Assembly (NCBI GenBank): GCA_914767715.1
Contig: OU612066.1
Coordinates: forward strand, 4,037,001-4,101,000
Direction: 5' to 3'
Length of the DNA stretch: 64,000 bases
From: Membranipora membranacea
Taxonomy: Eukaryota > Bryozoa > Gymnolaemata > Cheilostomatida > Membraniporidae
Shown: in pieces, positions 1-12,913 of the stretch
Position numbering within the stretch: position 1 is the first letter of the stretch
Layout of the letters: every line of letters starts with the position of its first letter
Translations under genes and position numbers: made by a program
Notes under the pieces: generated by a model
Database searches by the model: none
Told to the model about the DNA's origin: nothing
Seen by the model: only the letters and a program-made list of their open reading frames with translations

Positions 1-2515
1 AATGCACCATGTTTTTTAAAACTAAGCCGTACAATAAAAAGCCTTATGAGATAACCGACCCTTTCTTTGTTTTTATTTCACATTTCTTAGTCTGTCACTT
101 AACTTAAAAAAAGCTCCTATAATGGTGTGACCCCCTTCCCCTTCCACAAATGTGTTGCAACAATTTTTTATATCAAACACTTGTTGCCGCTTCAATACTA
201 AGACTTGGTGCAATCCATGAATTTAATAAACTACCTAAAATTTATTGCATTGGAGTAGAACTGCGATCACAACCCCTCAATTTATTTTAAAGATTAATTG
301 TTTGAATAGAAAAAATGATGATAAAGGAACTTGATCTATTTTAAAAACTGAAGAATTGCTAGAGTTTAGTTAGCTAGTTCGGGGTGACTTAGGGAGAGGC
401 ACATAAACAAAGACTTTCTGCACGACGTAAGGAGGCTACCAAGGTACTGAGTAATAACTACTGTGCTACTGAGTAATTTGATTTGCTCACAAGCATCAAT
501 TTTTTGAAGGAATAAGGCCGAAAAGTCTGCTTTATCAAACTTGATGGCAGAGTCAATTTAATGGCAAGAAATAAGAAAACAGGTTATGTTTCATCCTAGA
601 GATATAATTCATCATAAGGTTTGGTTTAAAGTGATTTTTTTTCTCGAATTTCCCTATGGTCAGTGGATTAACAGTTTACATTATTATTCACCGTCATATC
701 CAGATCTTATCTTTTTTTCCTTTGGCAATAGACAAGAATGAGAAAATTGATGTCCGTAAATCACATGAATATTCATTCTTTTGGTTTGTTCCACACAAAA
801 AAGAATAGCTCTGGAAACTGTCCTATTCAGAAGCTGTTAGCCAGGGACTTTGGTAAATGTAGCAGATGGAATATTATTGCACCATGCGCTTGCAATGTAT
901 ACTTGACACTTATATCTCAAGTTACCCTATTTGAAAATCTCAGCTGAGTCACTTTATTTTCTGTCACGCTTGGAATCTGCAAAAACTTTCTATAAAGGTT
1001 GATAGAAGGAAAAGCAATATTCAGGATGGGGCAATGGGAAAGCACAGGGATTACGGTGAGTGTACAGTATTTTAGAAATTATGAGAAGGGATTAAAGGCT
1101 GCTTACTTGTCTTGTATGCTCATTATGCATGTCATGTACACAGTTATCTGAGAGCATGAATCAGGTCCTGGTAAATCCCCGGAGTTAGTTTACTTATGAT
1201 GATGTAACCAAACTAAGAGGATAAAATCCTATCTTATGACTCACTGAGGCAGTCTCTCCCTATGGTGGTCACGATGGGAGAACAATTTAAATTGTAAACT
1301 TTGTCAATGTTGACCTTGGGCAATACATGTGTTAATAGCTTTGTTGGATTTATCAAACTGCTCCAACATTTTCTTAAAAAAACACGTTTTAGCCAATTAA
1401 ATGAACAGAAAGCAGCTATAGCAGTATGAGCTATCTCAACATCACCAGACTAGAAACAATTAGTGAGTACCCTTCCATTGGTTCCTGAAGATAACTATCA
1501 TCTCCTAGTTATTTTTGCTTTGAATGATATAGCCTATTTCATTTCTTTATTTGAAGTTCAATATAGATTTATCATTAATTATCCTTCCCTGACACAAAAG
1601 GACACGACTCTTATTATGTTAGATACTCCTATCATACACTTTTGAGTTATGTTGTTGGTGTGCAGCCACAAGATATATCAACACATTATTTATTTCATTA
1701 ATGTCTGACTTGATTGAGCTGCTCAAGTTGTAGCCTACACACGACAGCACAGCCAGCTTATCTCATACTTTGGGACATAACTCAAGCCCAGGTACGTCTC
1801 TATCAAGGGTCAAACTGATCTATTCAATGAACTTTTTCTTCAACAGACCACAAGATTCTTCATGAGACCATAAGACAAGCGTGACTATTACTATCATGGC
1901 TGTGACATGTAGATCACTTAAAGTGTAAGCTATAGCTTTTAGAAAGGGGATATCATAAACCACTTGTTTAAAACCTTACAATATTTGTATCAAGGAAAAA
2001 AAAGTTGTTGAGGAGGAAGTTTCAGCTTTGTACTGTTTCAGTCCACGATGTTTAGGCAACTGTTTTATGTATTGGATGTGATCACACAAATTGACAATCA
2101 CACAAAAATACGGAATAACGAGAACAGCTTCCCTTCTGGAATGTAGTAACATTTTTATTTTATTAGATTTTGTTCCGCTCTGTTGTTTCTGATATTTGCT
2201 TACTGCCAAGAGACATGTGAAAGAAAGTCTTTGAATAGCATATTATCTTGCTTTTTATATTCATATCAACTTTGGATGATAATTAAAAAAAGGAATAATG
2301 TGAAATCTTCATACATTTTAAATGCAAAATATGGCCGCCTAACATCAATTCACATGATTTATCATATACACAGAGATCGTTGAATACACCAGAAAAAATG
2401 AGAATAATGCCAGGTATCAAGCATATCAGTCAGCATTCTCTAAGCTTGTGAGCTTACTGATTAGGTAAATATTAACCTATTATTACCTTTAAAGGGCTAG
2501 GTTCTGATTCCCTCA
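1..2515. other. Flanking region without recognisable gene
   Basis: AT-rich sequence downstream of gene A's stop codon. The open frames are short (at most 77 codons), lack convincing splice context and resemble no family I know. I see no RNA gene. It probably holds the 3' UTR of gene A near its right edge; no canonical AATAAA lies close to the stop on the minus strand. Confidence 0.5.
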
Positions 2516-5500
2516 TTAGAGTTTATATTTGATGACATAGTCTGGGTATGCTGAAGCATCCTCAAAAACACAGAATATTCTAGGATCTTCCAAACTATCC
2601 ACAACTGAGTCATACTTGATAACATTCAGGTTATTGTCTTTAGCTGTCGGCGGTGAAGTATAACGGCGGTCACCCAGGCAATACTCACCTGTTACTACTC
2701 TCGCTAAAATCATGAACCTCTCGCCATCTTTGTTTGGAGGAGAATATTTGTTCTGAGATGCCAGCTCAGATATAGTAGAAAAGTAACAGCCTACCCCAAG
2801 TCTCCTTCCAGCTGTGATAAGAAAAAGAATAGTATGTATAGCTTTGGATATTTGGTGGGTCTTATTTATATGTCTACCATCTGATAGTTTGTGGACTGAG
2901 AAATTGCAGAACTATAGAACAATTTGAGGAGCGAAGTAAAAATTCACCAGAGTTGGTTGTAGAAGCACCTAAAAAATGGTCCTATGAACTTGAACATAGT
3001 TTTAATGAATGCTCCCCATTCAGGAGTTCAAACCAAAGACCTCCACAGCACCAATTGCTTGGCAGTGAATAGCAAGCATGCTTAAATTGTATTGTATTGT
3101 ACTAAATTGTATAAAATAATCAAAAGGGTGGGTTGATGACTTGATGGCGATTATTAGCAAGCCCCTCTATTCACTATGCACAGTTGTGAACTTTCCAATT
3201 CAGCTGATTCTATTCCACCACTGCCACCCAATCTTACACGGCCATATATGAAGAGTTTGAGTTTACTGGTAACCCTGGTAGTGTTTAGTTTTTATTTTTA
3301 GGTTGGCACAAAACGGTTCAAGTTCACCACTTCATGGTTGTTTGATGTTCTGTCATGTGTGGATAACTATACTGCCAATTAAATAATTTTGGTTGTTGCC
3401 TACTTTTATTTGGGACACTTTGAACCTTGATGGCAGAGACGGTCAGATTTCAGATGTTAATAACGGTGTTATTTTAAGTTGGCAGCAATGGATTTGGGCC
3501 CCACCGCTTTTACTTAAAAGACGATCGTAATTTGATTTGAAATAAGTATGAGGAATGTATACAAGAAAAGCATAAGAAAGTGTGCTATAACACACCATTA
3601 GTTCCTGCTTTGCCTCTATCAAATTTGTCTGTTGTTATTTGCTTGACTTTCTTCTCAGTTGTTCCGTGCCACATTGGATATCTCTCCAACAAGGTCGGAG
3701 GTCGCCTGATTAACCTTCTGGCAACCTCCATCCTCAACAACTCATACATCTGATACCTTGTAGCGTTTTGAATCCTCTTGATCTGCAAACAAACACGGAA
3801 ACGATTCTTCCCATCATGAAGAAGCAACAGGACAAATCTATCTCGGATAACTAAAGCCGATTTGTGAGTGGGAGAAAGATGGTTAAGACAGACTTGTTAG
3901 ATCATTAGCAGCCTTTGAAGATCAAAACTTTGCACACAATATTGCGGGTTGACAGTTATCACCTCGATGATTTGAGCATCAGGAAAGCTAAGAGTCTGAA
4001 GAAAGCTGCCTTCAACCATTCTGAACTCGCTACTATGTGGATGTACCACAAACTCTTCATAGTATCTCGACGGGTCATCCCACATCTCAGGGAATTCTGT
4101 AAGAACCAGGTAATATGTATCTGCATGATAATGATATTACTTATAAACCTGACATGTGACCCTTGGGTTCGTGATATGTATGTGATACTGGATACTGTAT
4201 ACTACCTTATTGAAGAAAATATAATACCTTGGAAAAGAATGGACAACTACCAGGCAGTCAGAAAAAGCAATCGGTGTGAACCAAACTTTACGATGGTGAT
4301 GAGCTGCTTTAGAAATAAGCCAAGATACCAACCAACTTTAATATTTTCAGTCCTTGTCAGAGTTATTTCGTGCTGTCGATGATTTGCCAATGGTTGTGCT
4401 GCTCTCAAGTCTCGTACTTTCATGATTCTGGAAAACCCCTGTGAATGTTTAGTGTATAGTACAATTTGCAAACTGCATAAAAATGCATGCCTGAACAATG
4501 TTGGGGCACCTCATGAAAAATTTCTAGGACAACTATACAAGTATTCATAACTCCCAAAAAATGGATCTACATGAAAACAAGTAGACACTAGTGAAGGCCA
4601 CGCAGTAGAATCAGCTATAATGATAACACAGGAGGGTAACTCACCTCTTTCATCTCTTTATCTCTCCCATCACACACAATATATACTTTCCCTACTGAGC
4701 ATGTGAATGGATCTGGGTTGTCTCTGAAAAACTCCACAACGGACATCATCATGCACCTTACAACTCTGTCTGCTGGGTAGTTTAAACTGTCTCTTCCCAG
4801 AGCAGGAAAAGCTATAGACTTTGTTCTAGCAGTGCTGGCTTTTGAGATACATGCTTTTATAGTTTCACTCAGAATCTGCTCAACACACAAAACAGATGCA
4901 ATTGTATATCTTTGTAATCAGTTGACTTACTGATGATGACATATCAACAACAAAACAAGTGTAGTACTTCTTGTTGTGCGAAGGAGGATTAAGACAAAAG
5001 GGGTGAATCTGGTGATCAGAATGCTGTCTTTGTGGTTGTCTACTCTCAGAGCACTTATAAGAGATACCGACCTTGAGGCTGTCCTCATTCCATTCTGGTA
5101 AGGTTACATGATACAGACTTTCACAGGCTAGGTTGAATCCGTTCGTTTGTATTATCTGATTTTCTGTAATTTGTCCAGCTAGGTCACACGCCTCCTGCAG
5201 TTTCTGTCCAGCAGCATAGTCCACAGCCCTTGAATTCCTGTCACCTCCTAGTTTCATGTCTTTGGTAACTCTATTCACCATTATATCTGCCTAAATTCAT
5301 TATGATATAGGGATGATTTGAACTGCAACACAACAGATCATCAAAATCGAGCCCAAATAATCAGAGCCCATAGGAAAGAATTAATTTGAGCTAATTCTAG
5401 CTTTTCTTTACAGAATTTCAAACCTTTGAAACAGAGGTTTGGTATCACGGTTACTTTTCGTTTGGTGAAAACCATTGCTGGTAGATTTGATATGCGTGAA

Positions 5501-8500
5501 TGTTCAAGACGTCACATATAGATCCCATGACATGTTCAGTAAAACATATGTATGACCAAGTGAAGGGGGGGGGGGAGGGGAGGAGGGGGCTGGAATAATC
5601 ATTTTACAGAAACTTAATAGGACTGCGATCAGACCATAATATTTCTCATATACATAAGTTTTTCTTCCTTATATAGAAGGGGTTGCAGCTCACCTTCAGA
5701 TCAACTACAGAACCTTTTCGGACTAACAGCTCTGTTCTCTGAGAGATCAATAAACCATCCGGCAGTGACTCACAGTCTAACAGCTTCATTGCAATCTGAA
5801 AATCCTTTAAAAAGCATATCGGAATTATGAAGCAAGCAAGAAGATCATAATAACAATTCCTAAGTTGTCCTCTCTTTGTCTTTGTGAATATAACCCAATG
5901 ACGTTCTTTGCCATCAGATTGTGGATAGGATTATATCCTTTGAGTGAAGTCCTTTAAATAGTTATTGAGGTATCGCATCCCCTTATGACCACCCATCTTC
6001 TCTATTTGACTAACGCAGCAAATTCTCTAGATTTTGACACTTGAAATGTTTGTTAGAACTTTTATCCCCTCAGAAATATTTGTATTTAAGTTTATAAAAG
6101 GCGGATGGTTTTAGTTGATTTTCATGAATCTTACTTACTAATACTGAGTTGTACAAACCTTCATTTGATCTACCGAAGCTGCCTCTGGATGCAGATAAAG
6201 GACTACATTGGTGATACTTGATTTAGGATGACTGACACAGTATTCTGTCACAGCATTGATGAAATGATCCGCGATTACTGATGAAGAGTAGCCCTTAGAC
6301 CCCATACCTATAGCTGGGAACGCTATGGTCTTATATCCAGCTCGTCCACACTTTTCTAAGGCTGTCATCATGACTAGCAATAAACCCTGATGGACAGACC
6401 AAAATTCGTAATTATATAGACTAAAATTTCCTACCAAAACATTACCAATCAAATAACATTTTTAAACTGCATAATGATCAAAATGATTGAGAAATGATTT
6501 TATAACATGAAGCGTTAAATATATAATTTTCTCTTTGCTCCCTACCATTCCTTATAATGACTAGCTCAACCATAAGGCTTTATCGAGACCAACGCATCGT
6601 ACCGGTACGGCATTACTTAGGAAAGGCCTATTTATGAAATTTAGTTACACCCTGTCTTTTATTTCCATACCACTACTTATCTGCTCTAGTTTTAAATATA
6701 AATCCTGACCAGAATTATCTTTTTCCATAAATTTGGTGAGACAGCAGGATTGTGTTACCTTGCAGTCATTGTCATCCCGTGAGAATGTACAGTTACAGTG
6801 TAGGATCATTTTGCATGTCTCTATATTGAAGCCTTCAGTTTCCTTTACTATTCCGTATCCAAGAGGTTTGAGCTTTGCACAGGCATCTTTAAGACCAGGG
6901 CCAGCTTCTTCAGAGAGTACTTTAGATGTTGAGTATGCTGGATCTAACTCTACTCCGGTTGTGTTTACAATAACTTCCTCCTAAAACAGGTTTCAAATTA
7001 TGTGGGATAAAACTAACAGCAGTTGATCTACTCTAAAAAAAATTTCGGAACTGAAATCATGTACTTCATTAGATTATAAGTTGCCCCTCCTTGTTCGTGT
7101 TTTAGGCGCAACCTGAATCATTTTTATATGCGCAGTGATCCTTTTGCACAACAAATCTGGGTCTTTGTGTTAATCTTCTATGTGACTGATTATGGACAAT
7201 CCTTACCTTTGAGGTGCCGATACACCGACAGACGATATCTAAGTTGATTTTGTTATAGATAAGAGCGTGATTTTGTGTGACATATTGATATCTCCAGTGA
7301 TTCATGTATCGGTCTAGTCCCTGGAAGTAGTAAATAACAAGTTTGTTTACTCTGGTGGTAGTGGGATATCACAAAACTTGCAAATGTGCACCACATCAAA
7401 AACCCTTACCAGATAGCATGCAAAAGTAGATAGTCAGAGAACACATGATCATGTGGTGATAAAAAGTGATAAAAATGCACAGTAAGTCAACATAACACCA
7501 GATAGATATGATGTTATCTTGTTTGTTTACTACTGCTTCAAAATCAGTGCTATCGATACATCAGGCCATGAGAGCAGTATTATAAAACATTGTAATATGT
7601 TTTGACTATCTCAGCCTGTCCGCCTCGCAATTATATAACAGGGAGGTCATGAGAAATCACCAATGTTCAATTTGTCAGTTTGTAAATGAGGAAATATTGG
7701 ATTAATAATAAGTGAGTAGAAAAGCTTTTCTGCTGTTATAATTAGCTCTAAGTTTTTTCATTGTATAAATGACTGAGCCACTGTTATGATCAAATATCAG
7801 AAAAATCAGAAAAATGCGTATCCGATTCGAAGGGAATATCCTCGTTTTGTGTTAGGATGTCCTTCCACTTACCAATATAATCTCAGAATGGCCATTCTCT
7901 TTTTCATCAAGGACTATGTAAACTGTCTCAATATGTGGCAGCTTGTTGCTCCTACTGAAGTTTGCTAATGCCTCTACAATCCATTCTATGACCTTCTCAG
8001 GAGGATAGTTCAGTCCGTCTGTACCGAGAACAGGAAAGCTGATAGATTTATGTTGGTTTCTTGTTGATGCATACTCCACACAGTCTGTCACTATATCTTT
8101 TATATCCTGAGAAAGTTGACATTGATATACATTGACAGTTTTAGAATGAAGCACAAATTTTCACTAGATTTGCCGTTGAAACTGCCAAAGGGACTGTGGT
8201 AGGAGGTATGAGTATTGGACATGACATGGGATCTGCTCGGAACCAAAATGTTACGTCCATTGATATAAATATGAATTTATATATACCTCAGTGGTTACGT
8301 CTGATTTAACTTGGTAAAAACCACTACCAATGAACATTCAACTAATTCAATGATTCAGCTAAAATGCATAATGCCGAAAACATGAGGATCATTTAGTCAT
8401 TTACTAGAATGACAATAAAAGACTCACATCATATGCGTCCAGAATATCATGATAAGGTGGTAGATAGCAATGCAGTAACTTTTTACAAGGCAGATCAAAT

Positions 8501-9873
8501 CCATCAGTTTCCTGAACTTTCCCTTTCTGTATATTTCCTCTTGAGGCACAAACGACTTGTAAAGAAGGTCCTGCTTTCTTCAGCAGTTTGTCTGAACGTT
8601 CATTCAGCCTCAGATCAAACTCTTTACCGACAATACACACCATCGTATCAACCTTAAAAGTACAAAATAAAAAACATTTATTTTGCGGGTCAGGGTTCCC
8701 AAGTATGTTTCCTAAGGTGACGTCATTGGTACTTACATGGCCAGGGACATATACAGATCTTTGCAGAACTTTGGTACTTATTTACAATTTACAGACTTTC
8801 AAGACAGTTCTCAGCTTCTGTCACCCAGTTCACCTCTGATAGAATAGACACTTTACCACCTTCTTTCTTTCTTTCAGACTTAAAAGATTCGGTTGTCTTG
8901 GCCTATTCAGATTCGCTCTACCTTAGTGTAAGGGGATGTGTCGTGCTCTAACTTTGAACAGTCTACAGCATGAATGCTTAGTGTTGGGTAATAGATAACT
9001 AAGAGTGTATCAAGATGTGACATAGGAAAGGGAGAATGTTCAGTATGTTTTGAATGATAATGCTAGAGTGTTTGTCTTGAAGCTGAATCGGCTTGCTTGC
9101 ATTCAGCAGAATTTGACCCAGCAATGAGATGTGTAAGGTTGAATAACCATATTCCCTAATACATATGCATGATGGTAATGTAGGACTGGGCTGAGCTTGT
9201 TCGATGGGAGCGCACAACTCTCTGAGTACTCAACAGCGGGCGGTTGTTGGTGGGAGAGCTTACTTGTAATTCTGTAGGGTTGCCATGGTGTATTTTCAGG
9301 TTGAAATGTTTCCCGACTATCAAGCTCTTCTTCGTGATTTCACTGATGGCAGGATATCCTGATGGGTAAGAAAATACATCATCAACAACACACATTGAAT
9401 ATAGTATCATGACATATTTTGAAATTGGTATATATTGTTGATAATCTAGAAGCCACAATATTTTCATGACAATTCTAGAGAGCTCCCCATCAAGTAACAT
9501 TCAACACAATAATGTATTTGATGATCGATATCCAACTTTTGGTGATGGTCAGATCTATACTGTGGAACTATGGCAGAATATTCTATTGATGTTCCACATG
9601 CTCACAATGTATACCACAGCGATCCTTTGGTGTTGTTGATAACTCACATCTCAGTTTCAATAGGTGTTATCTGTTATACAAATTAGTAATTACGCTCTAG
9701 GAATATGCCATTGAATATGAAGTTGTGTAATAACCACCTGAAAATTGATCGAATCTAGCCGATTGAAGAAAATCGTGAAACTCCTCATCGTTGCCACCTA
9801 AATCGTTGATGATAGAAGCATTGCGATTATACTGCTGTGGCGTTCTGCTCTCAATAGGTAAGTGAAATGTCAT
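2516..9873 (-). CDS. PARP14-like mono-ADP-ribosyltransferase with three macrodomains (gene A)
   Basis: Fourteen coding exons (high to low): 9738-9873, 9264-9358, 8428-8652, 7873-8106, 7207-7320, 6759-6980, 6159-6386, 5694-5795, 5072-5290, 4645-4875, 4333-4438, 3963-4096, 3596-3782, 2516-2811. All have GT/AG borders and join in frame to 842 residues. Macrodomains lie at about residues 62-230, 248-418 and 437-602, the PARP catalytic domain at about 639-842. The catalytic domain shows MWHGTT (His 721), GCYFS (Tyr 754) and AYPDYVIKY, which puts Val at the third triad position; Glu is expected there in poly-ADP-ribose formers. From the family, the inferred role is cytosolic or nuclear mono-ADP-ribosylation guided by ADP-ribose-reading macrodomains. 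The start ATG (9871-9873) is preceded by atcaaa, much as in B and C. Upstream non-coding exons cannot be excluded. The domain calls are firm; exact cell role is inferred. Confidence 0.9.
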
Positions 9874-11171
9874 TTTGATAGTCTACTTTATGTCTCATAT
9901 CCTGAGAAAACTATAGATACTATTAAGCTGGCATCGTTCTCCGATCATGTTAACAACTTGAATGAATGCTTGCGACAGTGTGATATTCAGATAAGCGTTA
10001 TGTTATCATGACAGTTGACTCGCTTCCTTCACTGATATGTGCGCAATCTTCTTTACAGTTAAAGGTCACCTGAGCTGATAAAGATACACCTCTAGATAGG
10101 TGAACCCAAACATTCATTATCTTGCTATCCACAAAACTTCAGGCACTTAAATTTCGCCCCCCATACTTTGGGATGTGGCGAGTGAAAATGCATCTGATTT
10201 TCAATCAACTGGAATGCTGTTTTCATCCACCCTGGCAACATTTGAGCACTTAGCTAAATTACATCATTTTAAATGGATCACAAAAATAACAGATAAAAAT
10301 TACACGGTACACCATGATCAAGAAACTCACCGCTGAGTATTAGAATATCATTATCAATGTATGTAAACAATACAGAGAAAACAGTGTTTACTTTCATGAG
10401 AAAAAAAAGGCATATTACATTCCACCAAAAGCAAAGGTCATAGTATGAGATAATGGATAGGGACTTCCCCTTTTAAGGGGATACAAATAACTGGTGCGGG
10501 TCGTCACCAATAACGATGAAATCAATGAAATCACAGTTGGTTGGTACCTGATAACAATGGCGTCATGATACATCAGGTCAATGATTATAGAAGAGTTGTC
10601 ATCTTCTTTTGAATTCAAGATGGAAATACCATATAGCGGTTAATTTTTGCAGCCCATAGGCAAATCTTGTTTATGGTTGAGACCTCAAACATAATTATTA
10701 CTGTATGCGAGTATACACATAATTATAAAAATGATGTGAGATCAGTTGGAGCTTAACTGACAAAGGCCACCCATAATGTTATGGATTTCCAGGAGTTTGG
10801 AGGATATGAGAGTTAAGCACATTTACTTTGAGAGAGGTTAATTACATGGAGAACATTATTAAAAGTCCCACCTTCGCAGGAAGACTCTTCAGTCAGAGGT
10901 TTCTCTGCAGTCATAACAACACTTCTACCATGTTTATAAGTTAGCCACCAGCTATCAAAAGATTCTTCACAGCGAAATCTGTGTTCAGTCTTTTACTACA
11001 TAATATAAATCAAGATGCTTGGTGTAAATAAATTAAAATCATATATTAGTTTTTTTCATACAGATCTTGTTATGCCTTCTAAAAACAAACAAGCTTAACA
11101 CACACGCTGCCCATACTAAAAAGTTAACTGAGGCTAGTATACACCCGAGTTGACATGTAAACACTGCTCAC
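9874..11171. other. Upstream region of gene A, no gene seen
   Basis: Contains the likely promoter of gene A next to 9873, but no clear TATA box. The stretch matching the other two genes' starts is limited to the last bases before the ATG. Beyond it I see only short open frames without family resemblance. Confidence 0.4.
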
Positions 11172-11291
11172 CTGCTCTAACTGTTTCTCGTTGAGGAATG
11201 GTGCAACGCTGTTGGCAGGTACAGTATTTAGAGTGCTGTTTGAGGCAACTGAAAGTACCGGCCTTCTCTCCACGAATGTATGTATCATTCT
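11172..11291 (-). other. Candidate isolated exon, unidentified
   Basis: A 120-bp open stretch on the minus strand, bounded by a good acceptor (ttagctcag) and donor (gtgagc). It encodes 40 residues including RMIHTFVERRPVLSV and ending NEKQLEQ. It lies downstream, in transcription order, of the SRCAP-like helicase fragment and may have belonged to the same gene. I do not recognise the peptide, and it could be chance. Confidence 0.3.
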
Positions 11292-11391
11292 CTGAGCTAA
11301 AAGAATATGATTACAATAATTCATTAACACGATCCATTACCTGAAAAGGTCACTAAATTTTTTTAAGCCTATCTGGAATTTTTAGTCCCGC

Positions 11392-12190
11392 AACAAGCAG
11401 TAGCTATGCAGGGTGGAGCATCCAGTTTTATTCTACCAAGAATCTGGCACCAATGTCCGAACATGACATCAGTAACTTGATTATCTTGGACACCAGGACC
11501 ACACAAGTAGGGAAAGTGTAATATGAATCACCGACCTGATGTAGTGAAGCAGTGATGAAGTTCTCTCCTTCAATGTCAGCATCTCCCAACATCTCCTAAC
11601 ATCCTTATCTGATTGGCTTATTTCAGAATGTTCCCCTCCACAGTTTTATCACTTATCAGCCTGTAATATGAATGTAGTTGAAATTGAATTTTGTATTTTC
11701 TATGGGTTCTAGCATGTGCATGGTTACTACAATAGATTTCACTTTTGACAAACAAGCCAGGATTTCCTCAAAGTAAATTTATCAAATCTATAAATGTGGA
11801 CATCCCTAGTCTGACCAATTCTGTGACATCTCTCATGAGCTTTGGCCTCCAAGTGTCATAGAAAGTCACAGTATCAGCTCCCATCAAATTAACTCCTACA
11901 CCTCCACTACGTGTGCACAGTATCATCACAAAAATCTTGCTGTCAGAATTGAATCTTTCCATCAGATGCTGCTTAATCTTCACCTTGGTTTTACCATCAA
12001 GTCTCAGGTATCTAAAAATGAAAAATCAAGTTAAAACCCGTCATGATAGATGTTTGCAGTGTTTTCAGTTTTATATATTTTCAGTCCTGCAAACAGCAAA
12101 TTCTGTGCAGGGTGGAGCAACCAATTTTACTTTACCAAGTATTTGGCACCGATGACTAAAGAATGACATTGGTAATTTGCCTATCTTGGA
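11392..12190 (+). repeat. Direct repeat pair flanking the helicase exons
   Basis: Two diverged copies of a unit of about 105 bp lie at about 11392-11500 and 12085-12190. Both contain gcagggtggagca, then a run ending tctggcacc or tttggcacc, then tatcttgga. One lies downstream of the second helicase exon and the other in the intron between the two helicase exons. They may be old mobile-element copies or traces of a local duplication. Confidence 0.6.
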
Positions 12191-12350
12191 TATATTCTGT
12201 ATTCATGTATTCATGTTACATACCTGTGAAAATGGTAATTCAGAAAAGCTTCCAACACATCAAGCATTCTAGTCATCTGTGTGAATATGAGGACTCTGTG
12301 TTTCCCTGATTTCAAGTATCTCAATAGTAAGTCAAGCGTTTGAAGCTTCC
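11768..12350 (-). pseudogene. SRCAP/Domino/EP400-type Swi2/Snf2 helicase C fragment, frameshifted
   Basis: Exon 12224-12350 encodes [16 protein letters not shown] followed by [18 protein letters not shown]. It splices in frame onto 12011 downward, which encodes YLRLDGKTK, then RFNSDSKIF, then TRSGGVGVNLMGADTV (motif V). These are the hallmark helicase C motifs of the INO80/SWR1 class of chromatin remodellers. After FYDTW the frame breaks. The expected continuation appears one frame over as AKAHERCHRIGQTRDVHIYR (motif VI), with about five residues (Asn-Pro-Thr-Met-Asp in the family) missing between. No upstream ATPase lobe with Walker motifs is found nearby, and no donor follows the Tyr-Arg end. 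I read it as a decayed partial copy; a sequencing or assembly error at one site is the alternative. Confidence 0.8.
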
Positions 12351-12579
12351 CTAGAAAAATTAACAAGAAAAGTATGAATGAATGCAAACTAAACACCCAC
12401 GTTATTGTTAGGCTGAGAAATATTGGGTCTGCTCAGCATTATAAGGTTCCACAAAGTTTTTATCAGTAGAACGAAAGTATGAAACATCATAACAACAGCC
12501 TGGTATTGAAACAGGCTATTTGGCTCATAGCAGTAAAACTCTAGCAAGAACTGTACGTGATAGCGTTAAATTGAATATA

Positions 12580-12911
12580 CCCTATAGGAGTTTAGTTTTC
12601 GCAGCATTTAAGATTCGCTTTTCCCGTTGTTGCCTAGGTTGCGAAATTTAGTGTATATTAAATTAAACTCACTCACCATAGTTTCATAAACAATGTACAA
12701 TTATACAGGAGTACACTAAACCTATGTAGTGTGGTGTGTAGTGGTCTAAGTGTCTGCTTTGCAATCAGATGGAAATTATGCCCTGGGTTCAAATCCCAGC
12801 TTGGACATTGTTTTTTAATTTTCACTAGTAAGCCTACTAGCGAAATTTAGAACTAGTGAAATTAAGTACCAGGTCGAAATTAAACTCTAGCTAAATTAAA
12901 CTCCTATAGGG
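12580..12911 (-). mobile_element. TA-flanked TIR miniature element with tRNA-like core, copy 1
   Basis: A 332-bp element that begins CCCTATAGGAGTTTA and ends with its inverse, flanked on both sides by TA (12578-12579 and 12912-12913). It is homologous to the element at 42485-42842 but in the opposite orientation. TA target duplication plus terminal inverted repeats indicates a Tc1/mariner-class non-autonomous element. No transposase is encoded. Unusually, it carries a tRNA-like segment in its interior. Confidence 0.8.
12728..12803 (+). other. tRNA-Ala(TGC)-like segment inside the TIR element
   Basis: It has a box A-like D arm (gtagtggtctaag), an anticodon-like stem-loop with TGC centred in tttgcaa, and a perfect T arm (ctgggttcaaatcccag) containing box B. 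The acceptor stem is not convincing and the anticodon stem has a mismatch beside the loop. I therefore read it as a tRNA-derived pol III promoter core rather than a working tRNA. The same structure recurs on the minus strand at about 42607-42683. Confidence 0.6.
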
Positions 12912-12913
12912 TA

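Noticed and set aside
3915-4382. 155-codon plus-strand frame
   Set aside because: Antisense shadow of exons 12 and 11 of gene A and the intron between them.
12728-12803. Functional tRNA-Ala gene
   Set aside because: The acceptor stem does not pair, the anticodon stem has a mismatch, and the segment lies inside a repeated TIR element.
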